Counted from the first letter of the stretch, positions 5,787 through 13,944 are shown. The stretch: 15,666 nt of DNA from Alphaproteobacteria bacterium UBA6178 (GCA_002422205.1 DITS01000041.1:1-15666); one strand, 5' to 3'. Notes: generated from the sequence alone by a model not told the origin. A program made the numbers and translations.

Positions 5787-7463
5787 TCATCTCACCATGC
5801 GTTCCTGTCGATGCCTTGAGGCCAGATGCAGCATACAGACAATGATCAATCCACCGGCCACCATGGCAAGGGTGAGGAGAATGGGCATATCCGCATTGGG
5901 CCAGAGGGGGATGGTCTCCACCAGACGGTTTTTGCCATGAATCTCGGTGTAAATCCGCTCCTGAAAGGGCCATATAGCGCGCAGACATCCAAGCATCACA
6001 CCAATAATAAAGAGCATGCTGGCGCGGTAATAGCGTTGCAGCACCCAATAAAACAAATGCGCAAAGCAAACCAGACCAACCAGACAGCCGGTGATAAAGG
6101 GCAGTAGAAGCGTTAAATCCAACTCGCCAATGGCATCGAGTATGAGGGCATACTTACCCAGTACCAGCAAAATAAAAGAGCCGGATAACCCCGGTAACAA
6201 CATGGCGCAGATGGCTATCACCCCGCACAAAAAGATAAACCATGGCTCATCGGGTGTATCGGCGGGGATGAATGAAATCACCAGATAGCCGAAGCAGACG
6301 CCGGTCAGCAGATAGGCGATATGCCGCCATGTGACGCGCAAATACTGGTGGCAGAGCAACAATATCGACCCGGCAATCAAACCGAAAAACAAACCGTAAA
6401 CGGGCTCGGGATAGACTTCGAGGAGATAGCCCATCGGAATCAGTCGGGTAAACAGGATGATCGCCACCACGATACCCGCTGCCAGCGGAACGATAAAAAA
6501 GACGGGGACATCGGCGCCCGCACTGCGCCACTCCAGACGGAACAGCTTGCCGAACCATCTGCGGTTGAAGCGCGTGATCGTATGGAGCAGCTGTTTATAG
6601 ATCCCTAATATAAACGCAATGGTACTGCCGGACACACCGGGAATAATATCGGCCACACCAATCCCCATCCCTTTGAAGGCCGTATAGAGCTGGGCCTTAT
6701 TGGTAAGGCCCATAAACAAGGATTCTGCCCAAGGGGTTTTTTTCTCGAAATAACGCGCGAGCCAGCCGGTCGCCCGTGAGAAATAAGGCGTATAGGCCAT
6801 CAGCCCGATCGTAGGCAGTGTCAGCATGGCTGACCCTACGATAATATCGGTCGCCCAGTGCGCTCCGCTAACCAGACGCGGCAAGATAGCAATAGCGCCT
6901 ATGAGGGTCAAATAGCCCATATAGCGCCGCCCTCCGAATATCATCAGATAGAGCATGATGCATAAAGAAACCGTACCGTGATCACCGGGAAATGAGTTGG
7001 CGGATTTATCCTTACTGACGATCCAGGTTACTTTTTCAGACAATAGCAATACATCATCAAGAACCAGTGTGGGGCTGAGCCTTTGAAAGTCTGATAATTT
7101 CCGATCAAGCTGGGTAACCACTAGCACGATGAGCATCAGTAATGTGCATGCCATTAAACGCTGCAGCACCGTGCTGCTATCATGCGCCGCCCCATTGCGC
7201 GCATAAGCAAATAACAATAAGGTAAACAGGATGGCACCAACAGTGTCGAAGGTGCGGTTATTGGCGATTGCCCATAAGGCGGCCCATGCGTTATTTTCTT
7301 TCAGTGAATCATTAACACTGCGGAAAAAGGTAAGATCAAACGCGTCCCACAGGGCACGCGTTGCCTGCCATTCGGCCCAGCTGATATAAAGCAGCGCCGC
7401 CAGCAGCACCATAGACAACAGTTTGAGTGGTTGCCACTCAGGGGAATTGAGATCCATTTTCAT
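5787..7463 (-). CDS. PAP2 phosphatase - DUF368 (undecaprenyl-phosphate translocase) fusion
   Basis: 558 residues, a polytopic membrane protein of two known families in one frame. Residues about 1-235 are a PAP2 lipid phosphatase: a variant first motif at 121-131 (RK...R..P), SFPGDH with His162, and R196x5H202x3D206 (PRLVSGAHWATD), the phosphohistidine catalytic triad. Residues about 250-550 are DUF368, with its two inverted-repeat signatures: GVADIIPGVSGSTIA (269-283) with GIYKQLL, and AMLLPGLSGSFILLVLG (420-436). DUF368 proteins (PopT) were recently shown to recycle undecaprenyl phosphate from the outer to the inner leaflet of the membrane. PAP2 enzymes can make that substrate from undecaprenyl pyrophosphate, so the fusion would join both recycling steps. 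The PAP2 half could instead act on another lipid phosphate such as lipid A. The first ATG is favoured by an AAGGA site six bases upstream. Confidence 0.87.
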   Translation of the reverse strand: MKMDLNSPEWQPLKLLSMVLLAALLYISWAEWQATRALWDAFDLTFFRSVNDSLKENNAWAALWAIANNRTFDTVGAILFTLLLFAYARNGAAHDSSTVLQRLMACTLLMLIVLVVTQLDRKLSDFQRLSPTLVLDDVLLLSEKVTWIVSKDKSANSFPGDHGTVSLCIMLYLMIFGGRRYMGYLTLIGAIAILPRLVSGAHWATDIIVGSAMLTLPTIGLMAYTPYFSRATGWLARYFEKKTPWAESLFMGLTNKAQLYTAFKGMGIGVADIIPGVSGSTIAFILGIYKQLLHTITRFNRRWFGKLFRLEWRSAGADVPVFFIVPLAAGIVVAIILFTRLIPMGYLLEVYPEPVYGLFFGLIAGSILLLCHQYLRVTWRHIAYLLTGVCFGYLVISFIPADTPDEPWFIFLCGVIAICAMLLPGLSGSFILLVLGKYALILDAIGELDLTLLLPFITGCLVGLVCFAHLFYWVLQRYYRASMLFIIGVMLGCLRAIWPFQERIYTEIHGKNRLVETIPLWPNADMPILLTLAMVAGGLIIVCMLHLASRHRQERMVR

Positions 7464-7487
7464 TCTGTATCCTTTTTATCGGAGAAA

Positions 7488-7516
7488 AATGTAAAGGCTA
7501 AATCCCCCTGAGTCAA
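7488..7516 (-). promoter_or_regulatory. Promoter of the PAP2-DUF368 gene
   Basis: Minus strand TTGACT (7511-7516), 17-base spacer, TACATT (7488-7493). The predicted start near 7481 gives a leader of about 18 bases containing the AAGGA ribosome binding site. It shows that the fusion gene is transcribed separately from the AHSA1 gene that ends at 7551. Confidence 0.65.
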
Positions 7517-7550
7517 TTGAACAGCTGTTATGCGTAAGCACTGTCTGCCT

Positions 7551-8030
7551 TCACGCGGCCGCGTCTTTGCCGGCGCAGGCGCTATTGCCCATGATGGTCA
7601 TCACGTCCATGCCTTTGCCGGTTTCAAGGTAGGATTTGAGGCTAGACAGCACCAGCGGCCAGCCATTGGCGACGCCACGGGCCATGGTGGAGTCGGCGAT
7701 AAAATCATGATGAATAACATCCAGCCGCACCACCCCTTGCAGCGGTGTGATCTCGAAGCTCACCTTCGAAATATCGGCTTCGTTACGGGGTGAAAACCAT
7801 GATATCACCAGACGATGGGGCGGGTTGCATTCGAGCACTTTGCCGGTGACGCGCACGGCGTTACCGTCATTGGTGTCTTCATGCTGCCATGTGGCTCCTT
7901 CCGTCCAATCGGATATATTCGCATGCCCGCCCCAATATTGGCGCGAAAATTCGGGGTTGGTAATCGCATCCCAGCATTGCTGCGGCGCGGCGTTGATAAA
8001 CAGGGTGTAATGTTGATCGTTATGCGTCAT
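7551..8030 (-). CDS. SRPBCC / AHSA1-like domain protein
   Basis: 159 residues with the helix-grip fold of the Activator-of-Hsp90-homologue-1-like family. It opens with the typical strand and helix (FINAAPQQCWDAITNPEFSRQYWGG) and has the WTEGATW...GKVLECNPPHRLVISW core. These proteins bind small hydrophobic ligands; in bacteria they are commonly encoded directly after an ArsR regulator, as here, but the ligand is seldom known. Three in-frame ATGs are possible. The GGAGGA at 8038-8043 lies nine bases before the ATG at 8028-8030 but only about three before the ATG at 8036, so I choose 8030. The gene starts 8 bases before the end of arsR (11 bases shared), which implies translational coupling. 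Confidence 0.87.
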   Translation of the reverse strand: MTHNDQHYTLFINAAPQQCWDAITNPEFSRQYWGGHANISDWTEGATWQHEDTNDGNAVRVTGKVLECNPPHRLVISWFSPRNEADISKVSFEITPLQGVVRLDVIHHDFIADSTMARGVANGWPLVLSSLKSYLETGKGMDVMTIMGNSACAGKDAAA

Positions 8031-8352
8031 TTTCATTCTCCTCCAGAGCATGTTTCAGGGTTTGTAATGCCTGCACTCTTGATTGCTCGAACTTGCCGAT
8101 CCAGCGGCTATAAATATCGCTGATGGGCATGGGGTTTAAGTAATGCAGTTTGGCGCGGCCCTGCTTTTTGCTGACGACCAGACCCGCCGCCTCCAAAATA
8201 GCAAGATGCTTGGTTACTGCCTGACGACTCATGGCATGCGCGGCGCATAAATCACCCAGCGACACACCACCTTCAGCCCGCAAACGGTCGAGCAGCTGGC
8301 GGCGGCTGGCATCGGCGAGTGCCTTGAACACGATGTCTTCATCAGCAACCAT
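8020..8352 (-). CDS. ArsR-family winged-helix transcriptional regulator
   Basis: 110 residues. The N-terminus DIVFKALADASRRQLLDRL is the usual ArsR dimerisation helix, the recognition helix lies in MSRQAVTKHLAILEAAGLV (41-59), and the wing follows at KKQGRAKLHYLN. No metal-binding cysteine pair is present, so this belongs to the non-metal ArsR subgroup that partners AHSA1 proteins. Such regulators usually repress their own operon. A perfect inverted repeat just upstream is the likely operator. No ribosome binding site precedes the ATG; the promoter places +1 on or next to it, so translation is probably leaderless. Confidence 0.93.
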   Translation of the reverse strand: MVADEDIVFKALADASRRQLLDRLRAEGGVSLGDLCAAHAMSRQAVTKHLAILEAAGLVVSKKQGRAKLHYLNPMPISDIYSRWIGKFEQSRVQALQTLKHALEENENDA

Positions 8353-8357
8353 AGCGC

Positions 8358-8387
8358 ATTATATGCAACCATTTGGTTGCATGTCAA
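8358..8387 (-). promoter_or_regulatory. arsR-AHSA1 promoter, consensus and leaderless
   Basis: Minus strand TTGACA (8382-8387), 18-base spacer, TATAAT (8358-8363): both hexamers are perfect sigma-70 consensus. Only five bases (GCGCT) lie between the -10 and the arsR ATG at 8352, so the transcript should begin at or within a base or two of the ATG. The repeat bound by the regulator fills the spacer. Confidence 0.8.
8363..8382. promoter_or_regulatory. ArsR operator (perfect palindrome)
   Basis: ATGCAACC-ATTT-GGTTGCAT: 8-base arms, 4-base AT spacer, perfectly symmetric. It spans exactly the region between, and overlaps the edges of, the -35 and -10 elements. A regulator dimer bound here would block RNA polymerase, giving tight autorepression. 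GCAACC-type palindromes are usual for ArsR/AHSA1 operons. Confidence 0.85.
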
Positions 8388-8438
8388 GATGTAATTATCC
8401 CTGGCGGTGTAATAGGTGGATGGACAGGGGTTAGGCCT

Positions 8439-9779
8439 TTATGCCGCATGCACCGCGCGCAGGAAAGCATCGACCTTTTCGCGCAGCTGCCGTGTTTGCT
8501 CATCAAGCTGGTCTGCCGATTGCAACACTTCGACCGAGGAACTGTTAGTGAGTTCGCTGCCTTGCTCAACAATGGTGATGTTGCGCGAGACATCCTCGGC
8601 GGCGGCGGATGTTTCGATGACATTCTTGGCGATTTCTTGTGTGGCGGCGGATTGCTGCTCGATCGCTGTGGCAATCGACGCGGTGTTGCTGCTGATCTGC
8701 CCGATAATCGACACGATATTGCGAATCTGCTCTTCGGCCTGATGCGAGGCATGTTGAATATCCTGCACTTGCGTGCTGATATCGCCTGCGGCTTTGGTGG
8801 TTTGTCCGGCAAGATTTTTGACCTCGGAGGCCACCACGGTAAATCCGCGCCCTGCTTCACCGGCGCGCGCCGACTCGATAGTGGCATTGAGTGCCAGCAG
8901 ATTGATCTGGCTGGCGACGCTATCGATAAACTCCGTCACTTGCGAAATTTTGCGTGTTTGCTCCAGCAGCAACTCCATCGATTGGTTGACCGCCTGCGCC
9001 ATTTTTGTGGCATCTTGGGTGACCTGTTGCGAACGCTGCACCTGTGTACTGATTTCATGGATCGAGGCGGATAATTCCTCCGAGGCAGCAGCGACGGTGG
9101 ATGAGGTTTGCGAAGTTTGCACCGCTGCGGCTGCAACGATAATGGTTTTCTCTTTCGATTCCCTGGCTACATCGGCAAGCTTTTGCGCATTCATCTGCAT
9201 GGTACTGGTGGAGTGCGCAACGCTAGTGATGACATCGCGAATGTCGGAATCAAAATCGGCGGTGAGCTGGGTGAGGACATCGAGCTTGTCGCGATTACCC
9301 GCATCCAGATAGACGGTGATGGCATAATCCATATCGAGCATGGCGGCGGTGTTGAGCGCGCGCAACCACGCATTGCGCCGCTTGATACCCTTATTGCCTC
9401 TGCCGTCGGTCAAATGACTGGAGACGGCCTCTATTATGGCGTTGGTAATGAAGGCGTAACCCCCGATATACCAGCGTGGCTCAAGCCCCAAACGGTTATG
9501 CGCTTCGCCGACTTTTCGCACCGAGGCGACATAATCATCATCAAAATTCGCAGCGGTAATCAGCCCCCAATGTTTGAGCTGCATCTCGCGTGCATGGTCC
9601 TTGACCGACGGGCTGGTAAACATGCTCGCCATGTGAGGGAAACGATCAATATGCTGGTAAAACCCTTTTAAAATAGCGGGCAAAGCGGCATCAATAAAGG
9701 GCTTGGCTTCGCGCAGATCGCGGCGTGTGTTGTCGTCGATGGCTAAAAAAGACAGCCGTTCATCCAGATTATAGCTCAT
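8439..9779 (-). CDS. Globin-coupled sensor methyl-accepting chemotaxis protein
   Basis: 446 residues, no membrane segment. Residues 1-160 are a protoglobin sensor domain: the proximal haem histidine is His94 in VGEAHNRLGLEP, followed by the typical RWYIGGYAF. Residues about 165-446 are a cytoplasmic chemoreceptor coiled coil; the hairpin tip that binds CheA/CheW is at 285-330 (IDSVASQINLLALNATIES, then ARAGEAGRGFTVVASEVKNL). The architecture is that of HemAT/aerotaxis transducers, which bind O2 in haem and signal to the flagellar motor. No chemotaxis kinase or adaptor genes are in the window, so it is an orphan receptor. The ribosome binding site is weak (purine-rich GACGAAG). It is divergent from the PhnA gene over 107 bases. 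Confidence 0.95.
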   Translation of the reverse strand: MSYNLDERLSFLAIDDNTRRDLREAKPFIDAALPAILKGFYQHIDRFPHMASMFTSPSVKDHAREMQLKHWGLITAANFDDDYVASVRKVGEAHNRLGLEPRWYIGGYAFITNAIIEAVSSHLTDGRGNKGIKRRNAWLRALNTAAMLDMDYAITVYLDAGNRDKLDVLTQLTADFDSDIRDVITSVAHSTSTMQMNAQKLADVARESKEKTIIVAAAAVQTSQTSSTVAAASEELSASIHEISTQVQRSQQVTQDATKMAQAVNQSMELLLEQTRKISQVTEFIDSVASQINLLALNATIESARAGEAGRGFTVVASEVKNLAGQTTKAAGDISTQVQDIQHASHQAEEQIRNIVSIIGQISSNTASIATAIEQQSAATQEIAKNVIETSAAAEDVSRNITIVEQGSELTNSSSVEVLQSADQLDEQTRQLREKVDAFLRAVHAA

Positions 9780-9886
9780 AGTCTTCGTCTTTACTGTGCA
9801 GTTGATAGGGCATAAACAACTATAGATTTATCCGTGTGAATCAAGTTTAACTGTGCGTATGGGCACCAAAAGAGAAAGATTAACGA

Positions 9887-10111
9887 ATGGATGACGAAAT
9901 CGACACACGCGATTGCAATGGCGCGCCGTTACAAGACGGTGACAGTGTAACCCTGATCAAGGATTTGAAAGTCAAAGGCACTTCGGTTACGCTCAAACGC
10001 GGCACCATGATCAAAAATATTCGCCTGACGCTGAGCGCGGAAGAAATTGAATGTAACGCCGAAAAGGTCAAAGGACTGGTACTGAAAACCTGCTTTCTGA
10101 AAAAGGCATAA
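9887..10111 (+). CDS. PhnA-domain protein, short form
   Basis: 74 residues, corresponding to the SH3-like C-terminal domain of PhnA/YjdM: DCNGAPLQDGDSVTLIKDL, then KVKGTSVTLKRGTMIKNIRL, ending in LVLKTCFLKKA. The N-terminal zinc ribbon of the roughly 110-residue enterobacterial form is absent, and no remnant can be read upstream, so this is the naturally short version. Despite its name (phosphonate utilisation) the function of YjdM-like proteins is unclear, and no other phn gene is nearby. A purine-rich AGAGAAAG precedes the ATG at 9887. Confidence 0.85.
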   Translation: MDDEIDTRDCNGAPLQDGDSVTLIKDLKVKGTSVTLKRGTMIKNIRLTLSAEEIECNAEKVKGLVLKTCFLKKA

Positions 10112-10186
10112 TGGCAAGCACAGCCTGCAGCAGAGCGTTCATTTAAATAGTAATTCCGCCATACTGTGACTTTATTGCACTGCAAC

Positions 10187-10215
10187 TTTACTTTTAACCA
10201 AAACTCGGCTAGGGT
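10187..10215 (+). promoter_or_regulatory. Possible promoter of the 55-residue gene
   Basis: TTTACT (10187-10192), 17-base spacer, TAGGGT (10210-10215). The matches are moderate (about 4 and 3 of 6). The start would be near 10222, leaving about 18 bases with AAGG (10226-10229) before the ATG. Confidence 0.3.
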
Positions 10216-10239
10216 CAAAAAAAATAAGGCAAGCGGTAA

Positions 10240-10407
10240 ATGTTTGATAGTGCAAAAGAAGAACCCAATCTGCACGATGTGCTGAATGATCCGATCATTC
10301 GGTTGCTGATGCTGCGCGACGGGGTGGAGCCGGATGATTTGCTGCCCAAATTGCTTCAGCAAATGGCCGCCAACGCCAATGAACCGGCAGATAAACTCCC
10401 TGCCTGA
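10240..10407 (+). CDS. Small acidic protein, 55 residues, function unknown
   Basis: The ATG at 10240 opens 55 codons to TGA at 10405-10407. The product starts MFDSAKEEPNLHDVLNDPII and continues RLLMLRDGVEPDDLLPKLLQ, with a short tail. It is acidic and helical, and the pattern (L-DPI-RLLM-RDGV-DDLL) resembles short uncharacterised proteins of alphaproteobacteria that I have seen but cannot name. Codon use is normal for the window. AAGG at 10226-10229 is a modest ribosome binding site. It converges on rodA with only 21 bases between the two stops. No conserved domain of known function is visible. Confidence 0.65.
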   Translation: MFDSAKEEPNLHDVLNDPIIRLLMLRDGVEPDDLLPKLLQQMAANANEPADKLPA

Positions 10408-10428
10408 TTTCTGCAAAAATCTTACCCC

Positions 10429-11556
10429 TTAAATAAGCCCGCGAATATTGCGATGTAAATGCGTATCGCGGTGAATATAGGCACTCATCAGCAGGCCGAT
10501 ACCCATCATCGAGCTGAGCATAAAAGTGCCACCATAGGAGAGGAAAGGCAGCGGCACGCCCACCACCGGCACCAGCCCCATCACCATGGCGACATTAATG
10601 AAAATATGTGCGAAAAACATGCCGGTAATGCCAGTGGCTAACAGCGCCGCAAAACGATTGCGAGGGCGCACGGTAAGCGCCAGCCCGTAACCGAGAATCA
10701 CCGCAAATAATAGCAACACCACCAGTCCCCCTGCATAGCCCAATTCTTCCGCGACCATGGTGAAAATAAAGTCGGTTTGCTTTTCCGGTAAAAAATCGAG
10801 CTGGCCTTGCGAGCCTTGCAAAAATCCTTTGCCGAAAAAGCCGCCGGAGCCAATCGCGATCATCGATTGGGTGATGTTATAGCCCGAGCCTAACGGGTCT
10901 TGCGAGGGGTCGAGAAATGTCATCACCCGCTGCTTTTGATAATCATGCAGAAACTGCCAGCCGATGGGAGCGGCAATCATGCCCGCCACAATGACGGCAG
11001 CAAAATATTGCCAGCGCAAACCCGCCATAAATAAAATCATACCCGCAATAAAACAGGTGATGGTCGCGGTGCCGAGATTGGGTTGCTTTAAAATGAGCGC
11101 GACCGGCAACGCGATCATGATCAGCGGCGGAATCAGTATCAGCGGATGGCTGACATCGCCGGGTCGTGCAAAATGGAAATAACGAGCCAACGCAACGATC
11201 AGCGCGAGCTTCATGAATTCCGATGGCTGAATTTGGATAAAGCCCAGATTGATCCAGCGCTGCGCGCCCATACCGATATAGCCCGCCACCTCCACAAAAA
11301 TCAACATCGCCATACAGACGCCGTAAATGGGATAGGCCATGCGTACATAAAATTGCAGCGGGATAATGCTGATGGCAAGCAACAATACCAGCCCCATGCA
11401 AAAACGAATCAGATGCGGTTTAGCCCATGGCTCCATCGCGCCGCCTGCCGCAGAATATTGCATCATGATGCCGATAAAACAGAGCGACAGCGTGCAGATC
11501 ATGATGATCCAGTTCAGGTCAGCCAGACGGGTGAGGATGGTGTTTTTGCGCGACAT
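10429..11556 (-). CDS. rodA: Peptidoglycan glycosyltransferase RodA (SEDS family)
   Basis: 375 residues, about ten membrane segments. RodA polymerises lipid II into glycan strands in the elongasome, working with PBP2. Visible landmarks are MGAQRWINLG (96-105), QPSEFMKLALI (110-120), and PEKQTDFIF with Asp262, the catalytic aspartate position of SEDS enzymes. Near the end are PLPFLSYGGTFM and a short hydrophilic C-terminus. It starts two bases after the stop of mrdA, as in the usual mrdA-rodA pair, with AAGGG nearby as ribosome binding site. It is the last gene of the cluster. Confidence 0.96.
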   Translation of the reverse strand: MSRKNTILTRLADLNWIIMICTLSLCFIGIMMQYSAAGGAMEPWAKPHLIRFCMGLVLLLAISIIPLQFYVRMAYPIYGVCMAMLIFVEVAGYIGMGAQRWINLGFIQIQPSEFMKLALIVALARYFHFARPGDVSHPLILIPPLIMIALPVALILKQPNLGTATITCFIAGMILFMAGLRWQYFAAVIVAGMIAAPIGWQFLHDYQKQRVMTFLDPSQDPLGSGYNITQSMIAIGSGGFFGKGFLQGSQGQLDFLPEKQTDFIFTMVAEELGYAGGLVVLLLFAVILGYGLALTVRPRNRFAALLATGITGMFFAHIFINVAMVMGLVPVVGVPLPFLSYGGTFMLSSMMGIGLLMSAYIHRDTHLHRNIRGLI

Positions 11557-11558
11557 AC

Positions 11559-13376
11559 TCAGCCCTTATACCGGTTGGGGTTAGCGGCGGATAGCTCTTG
11601 TACTTTGAGCAGCACATCGGCGGCAACAGGCGCGGCAGCCGAGGCGCCACCGCCGCCATGTTCGATCACGACACTGCACACAAAGCGCGGGTCATGCGCG
11701 GGAGCATAGCCGACGAATAAGCCGTGATGGCGGAATTTCCAAGGGACTTTGTTTTGGTCTTGCCCGCGCTGGGTAATGCGGCGCACTTGCGAAGTACCGG
11801 TTTTGCCGCCCATTTCAAATTCGGGTTTGTTGCGGATGGAGCGCCAATAGGCAGTGCCGTTGCCTGCATTGCACACGCGATACATCCCCTCGCGTATTAA
11901 ATCCAGATGCGCCGGATCGACATCGAGCAACGGCCATTCCGGATTGTCATCGCTATTGGTGAGCAGCAGAGTGGGTGATAATTTTTTACCGCCATTGATC
12001 AGCCGCGCCGTCATGATGGCGAGCTGCAAGGGGGAGGTGAGAACAAAGCCCTGCCCGATACTGGCATTGATGGTATCGCCGCGCTGCCATGGCACCCCGA
12101 AACGCTCTTTTTTCCATTCCGGTGTGGGCACAGTACCGGCTTTTTCGCCCATCAGCCCCAGCGTGCTTTTTGCGCCCATGCCCAGCTCGAAACACATCTG
12201 CCCCAGCTTCTCGATGCCCAACCGGTCGGCGACATGGTAAAAGAAGGTGTCGCAGGATTCGGCCAGCGCATCGGCGATGCTGACACTGCCATGCCCTTGC
12301 GGCTTCCAGCAATTCCAGCGGTGATTGCCGATATTGAAATGGCCGGGGCAATAGAAGCTGGTATTGGCATTAATAATACCTGCGCGCAACGCCGCCAGAC
12401 CAATCACCATTTTGAAGGTGGAGCCGGGCGGGTAGAGGCCCGAAATCGCCTTATTGAGCAACGGATTTTTTTCATTCGCATTCAGCTCTTTCCAATAGGT
12501 ATTGGTGATGCCGAGGCTAAAGGTATTGGGGTCAAATGCAGGCATGGAGGCGAGCGCCAGTACCTCGCCGCAATGCGCATCCATGACCACGATCGCGCCG
12601 GATTCTTCGCCCATGCGTTCGGACGCGAAACGCTGCAATTCGGCGTCGATGCTCAGGCGCACATCTTCGCCTTTGATGCTGGGCTGATGCTTGAGCGTGC
12701 GCACGGCGAGGCCCGACACATTCACCTCGACATGGCGCGCGCCAGCGGTGCCTTGCAGCCGTGATTCGAGCAACACCTCTGCCCCGTTTTTGCCGATTTT
12801 AAATTCGGGCAGGCGGAATAGCGGCTTGTCTTCCATATCGTCTTCCGACACGCGCCCGACATAACCGATCAGATGAGAAGCCTTATCCACTAACGGATAG
12901 GCGCGCAACTGCCCTTCCTCGATATAAGCACCGGGCAGATCATTCATGTGAAATTCCAGCCGCGATACATCATTCCAACTGAGATATTCGCGCACCATCA
13001 TCGGCTTGCGGTTGAAGCGGTCATTGACTTCTTTATCGAGCTGCGCGGCTCGTTCGGGCGAGAAGGTAATAAGGGTCAAAATTTTGCTGAGGCTGAGCTG
13101 CGCCTGTTTGCGGTTTTCGCGCTCGATAAACAGGCGATAATTGGTGTTGTTCTCAGCCAGCGCCACGCCGGTGCGATCCAGAATATCGCCGCGCGCCGGT
13201 GCAATCAGCTGGACTTTGATGCGGTTGCCCTCAGACAGGGTTTTATATTCTTCGGACTTGATGAATTGCAGATAGTATAAACGGCTGAGCAAGCCACAAG
13301 CCGCCGCTGCCTGTATGCCGCACAGCAAAAACATACGACGCGACAGTGAGCGCTCCAGTGAATCATTTTGTTGCAT
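11559..13376 (-). CDS. mrdA: Penicillin-binding protein 2 (transpeptidase)
   Basis: 605 residues. This is the class B penicillin-binding protein that cross-links peptidoglycan during elongation and activates RodA. A single N-terminal membrane anchor (about 14-36) is followed by the dimerisation domain (RGDILDRTG at 62-70) and the transpeptidase domain with all three active-site motifs: S319-T-F-K322, S374-C-D376 (the SxD form usual for PBP2) and K525-T-G527. A TAGGA ribosome binding site lies about five bases before the ATG at 13376. The neighbours mreD upstream and rodA downstream confirm the identity. Confidence 0.96.
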   Translation of the reverse strand: MQQNDSLERSLSRRMFLLCGIQAAAACGLLSRLYYLQFIKSEEYKTLSEGNRIKVQLIAPARGDILDRTGVALAENNTNYRLFIERENRKQAQLSLSKILTLITFSPERAAQLDKEVNDRFNRKPMMVREYLSWNDVSRLEFHMNDLPGAYIEEGQLRAYPLVDKASHLIGYVGRVSEDDMEDKPLFRLPEFKIGKNGAEVLLESRLQGTAGARHVEVNVSGLAVRTLKHQPSIKGEDVRLSIDAELQRFASERMGEESGAIVVMDAHCGEVLALASMPAFDPNTFSLGITNTYWKELNANEKNPLLNKAISGLYPPGSTFKMVIGLAALRAGIINANTSFYCPGHFNIGNHRWNCWKPQGHGSVSIADALAESCDTFFYHVADRLGIEKLGQMCFELGMGAKSTLGLMGEKAGTVPTPEWKKERFGVPWQRGDTINASIGQGFVLTSPLQLAIMTARLINGGKKLSPTLLLTNSDDNPEWPLLDVDPAHLDLIREGMYRVCNAGNGTAYWRSIRNKPEFEMGGKTGTSQVRRITQRGQDQNKVPWKFRHHGLFVGYAPAHDPRFVCSVVIEHGGGGASAAAPVAADVLLKVQELSAANPNRYKG

Positions 13377-13398
13377 GCATTCCTACCCTGAGCAGGTA

Positions 13399-13932
13399 CT
13401 ATAATGTATATGCACGCGGTTGCAAGGTGGGTAGCAGGGCATAAAGATGATTAAATAATAAATGAAACAAAGGATACAACACCCAAGTGAACGCCGCGCT
13501 GAATAACAGCCTCCACAGATTTTCATCATGCCAGTCTTGCATGATGAGGCTGTATTGGATGAAGCTGAATAATGCGCTTAGGGTCACGATCAGCGCAAAG
13601 CCCATCCAGATGGCGATGAAATGCTGCAAGGTGATGAGATGCCGTGCGCGTGTGATCAGCAGACGCAGCAGCAATAACAGCATCGACGACATGCCTAGCG
13701 GCAACCCGCACACCTGATCCTGCAATAGCCCGAGCAGGAATAAAAACCAGTAAGGCAGGGATACGGGGCGAAAGAGCGACCAGTAATAAACGCTGATCCA
13801 TGCGATCATCGGCGTGGGAAGCGCAGCGCCGATCAGGGCGGTGGTGCCACAAAATGCCACGGCAAGTGCCGCAACAAAAGCGGGGAGCATGCGGCAGAAA
13901 ACCTGACGGGTACGGTCTTGTTTGCGCAACAT
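13399..13932 (-). CDS. mreD: Rod shape-determining protein MreD
   Basis: 177 residues, a small integral membrane protein with about five or six hydrophobic helices. It has the family stretch PYWFLFLLGLLQDQVCGLPLG (split here for length: core LLGLLQDQVCGLPLGM), equivalent to the GxxxDxxxGxPLG signature. MreD links MreC to the membrane part of the elongasome. It starts 12 bases after mreC and ends 22 bases before mrdA, so it lies within the operon. Its ribosome binding site is poor, which is consistent with coupling to mreC translation. Confidence 0.9.
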   Translation of the reverse strand: MLRKQDRTRQVFCRMLPAFVAALAVAFCGTTALIGAALPTPMIAWISVYYWSLFRPVSLPYWFLFLLGLLQDQVCGLPLGMSSMLLLLLRLLITRARHLITLQHFIAIWMGFALIVTLSALFSFIQYSLIMQDWHDENLWRLLFSAAFTWVLYPLFHLLFNHLYALLPTLQPRAYTL

Positions 13933-13944
13933 CAGCGGGCCATA

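Noticed and set aside
8373..9671. Long plus-strand open frames (233 and 187 codons) opposite the chemoreceptor
   Set aside because: They are antisense to a gene with full family conservation, have no ribosome binding site, and their sequence is the biased complement of a coiled coil.
9780..9886. Promoters for the divergent chemoreceptor and PhnA genes
   Set aside because: Several -35 or -10 half-matches exist (TTGATA, TATAGA, TTGATT) but none pair with a 16-18 base spacer, so no position is reported.
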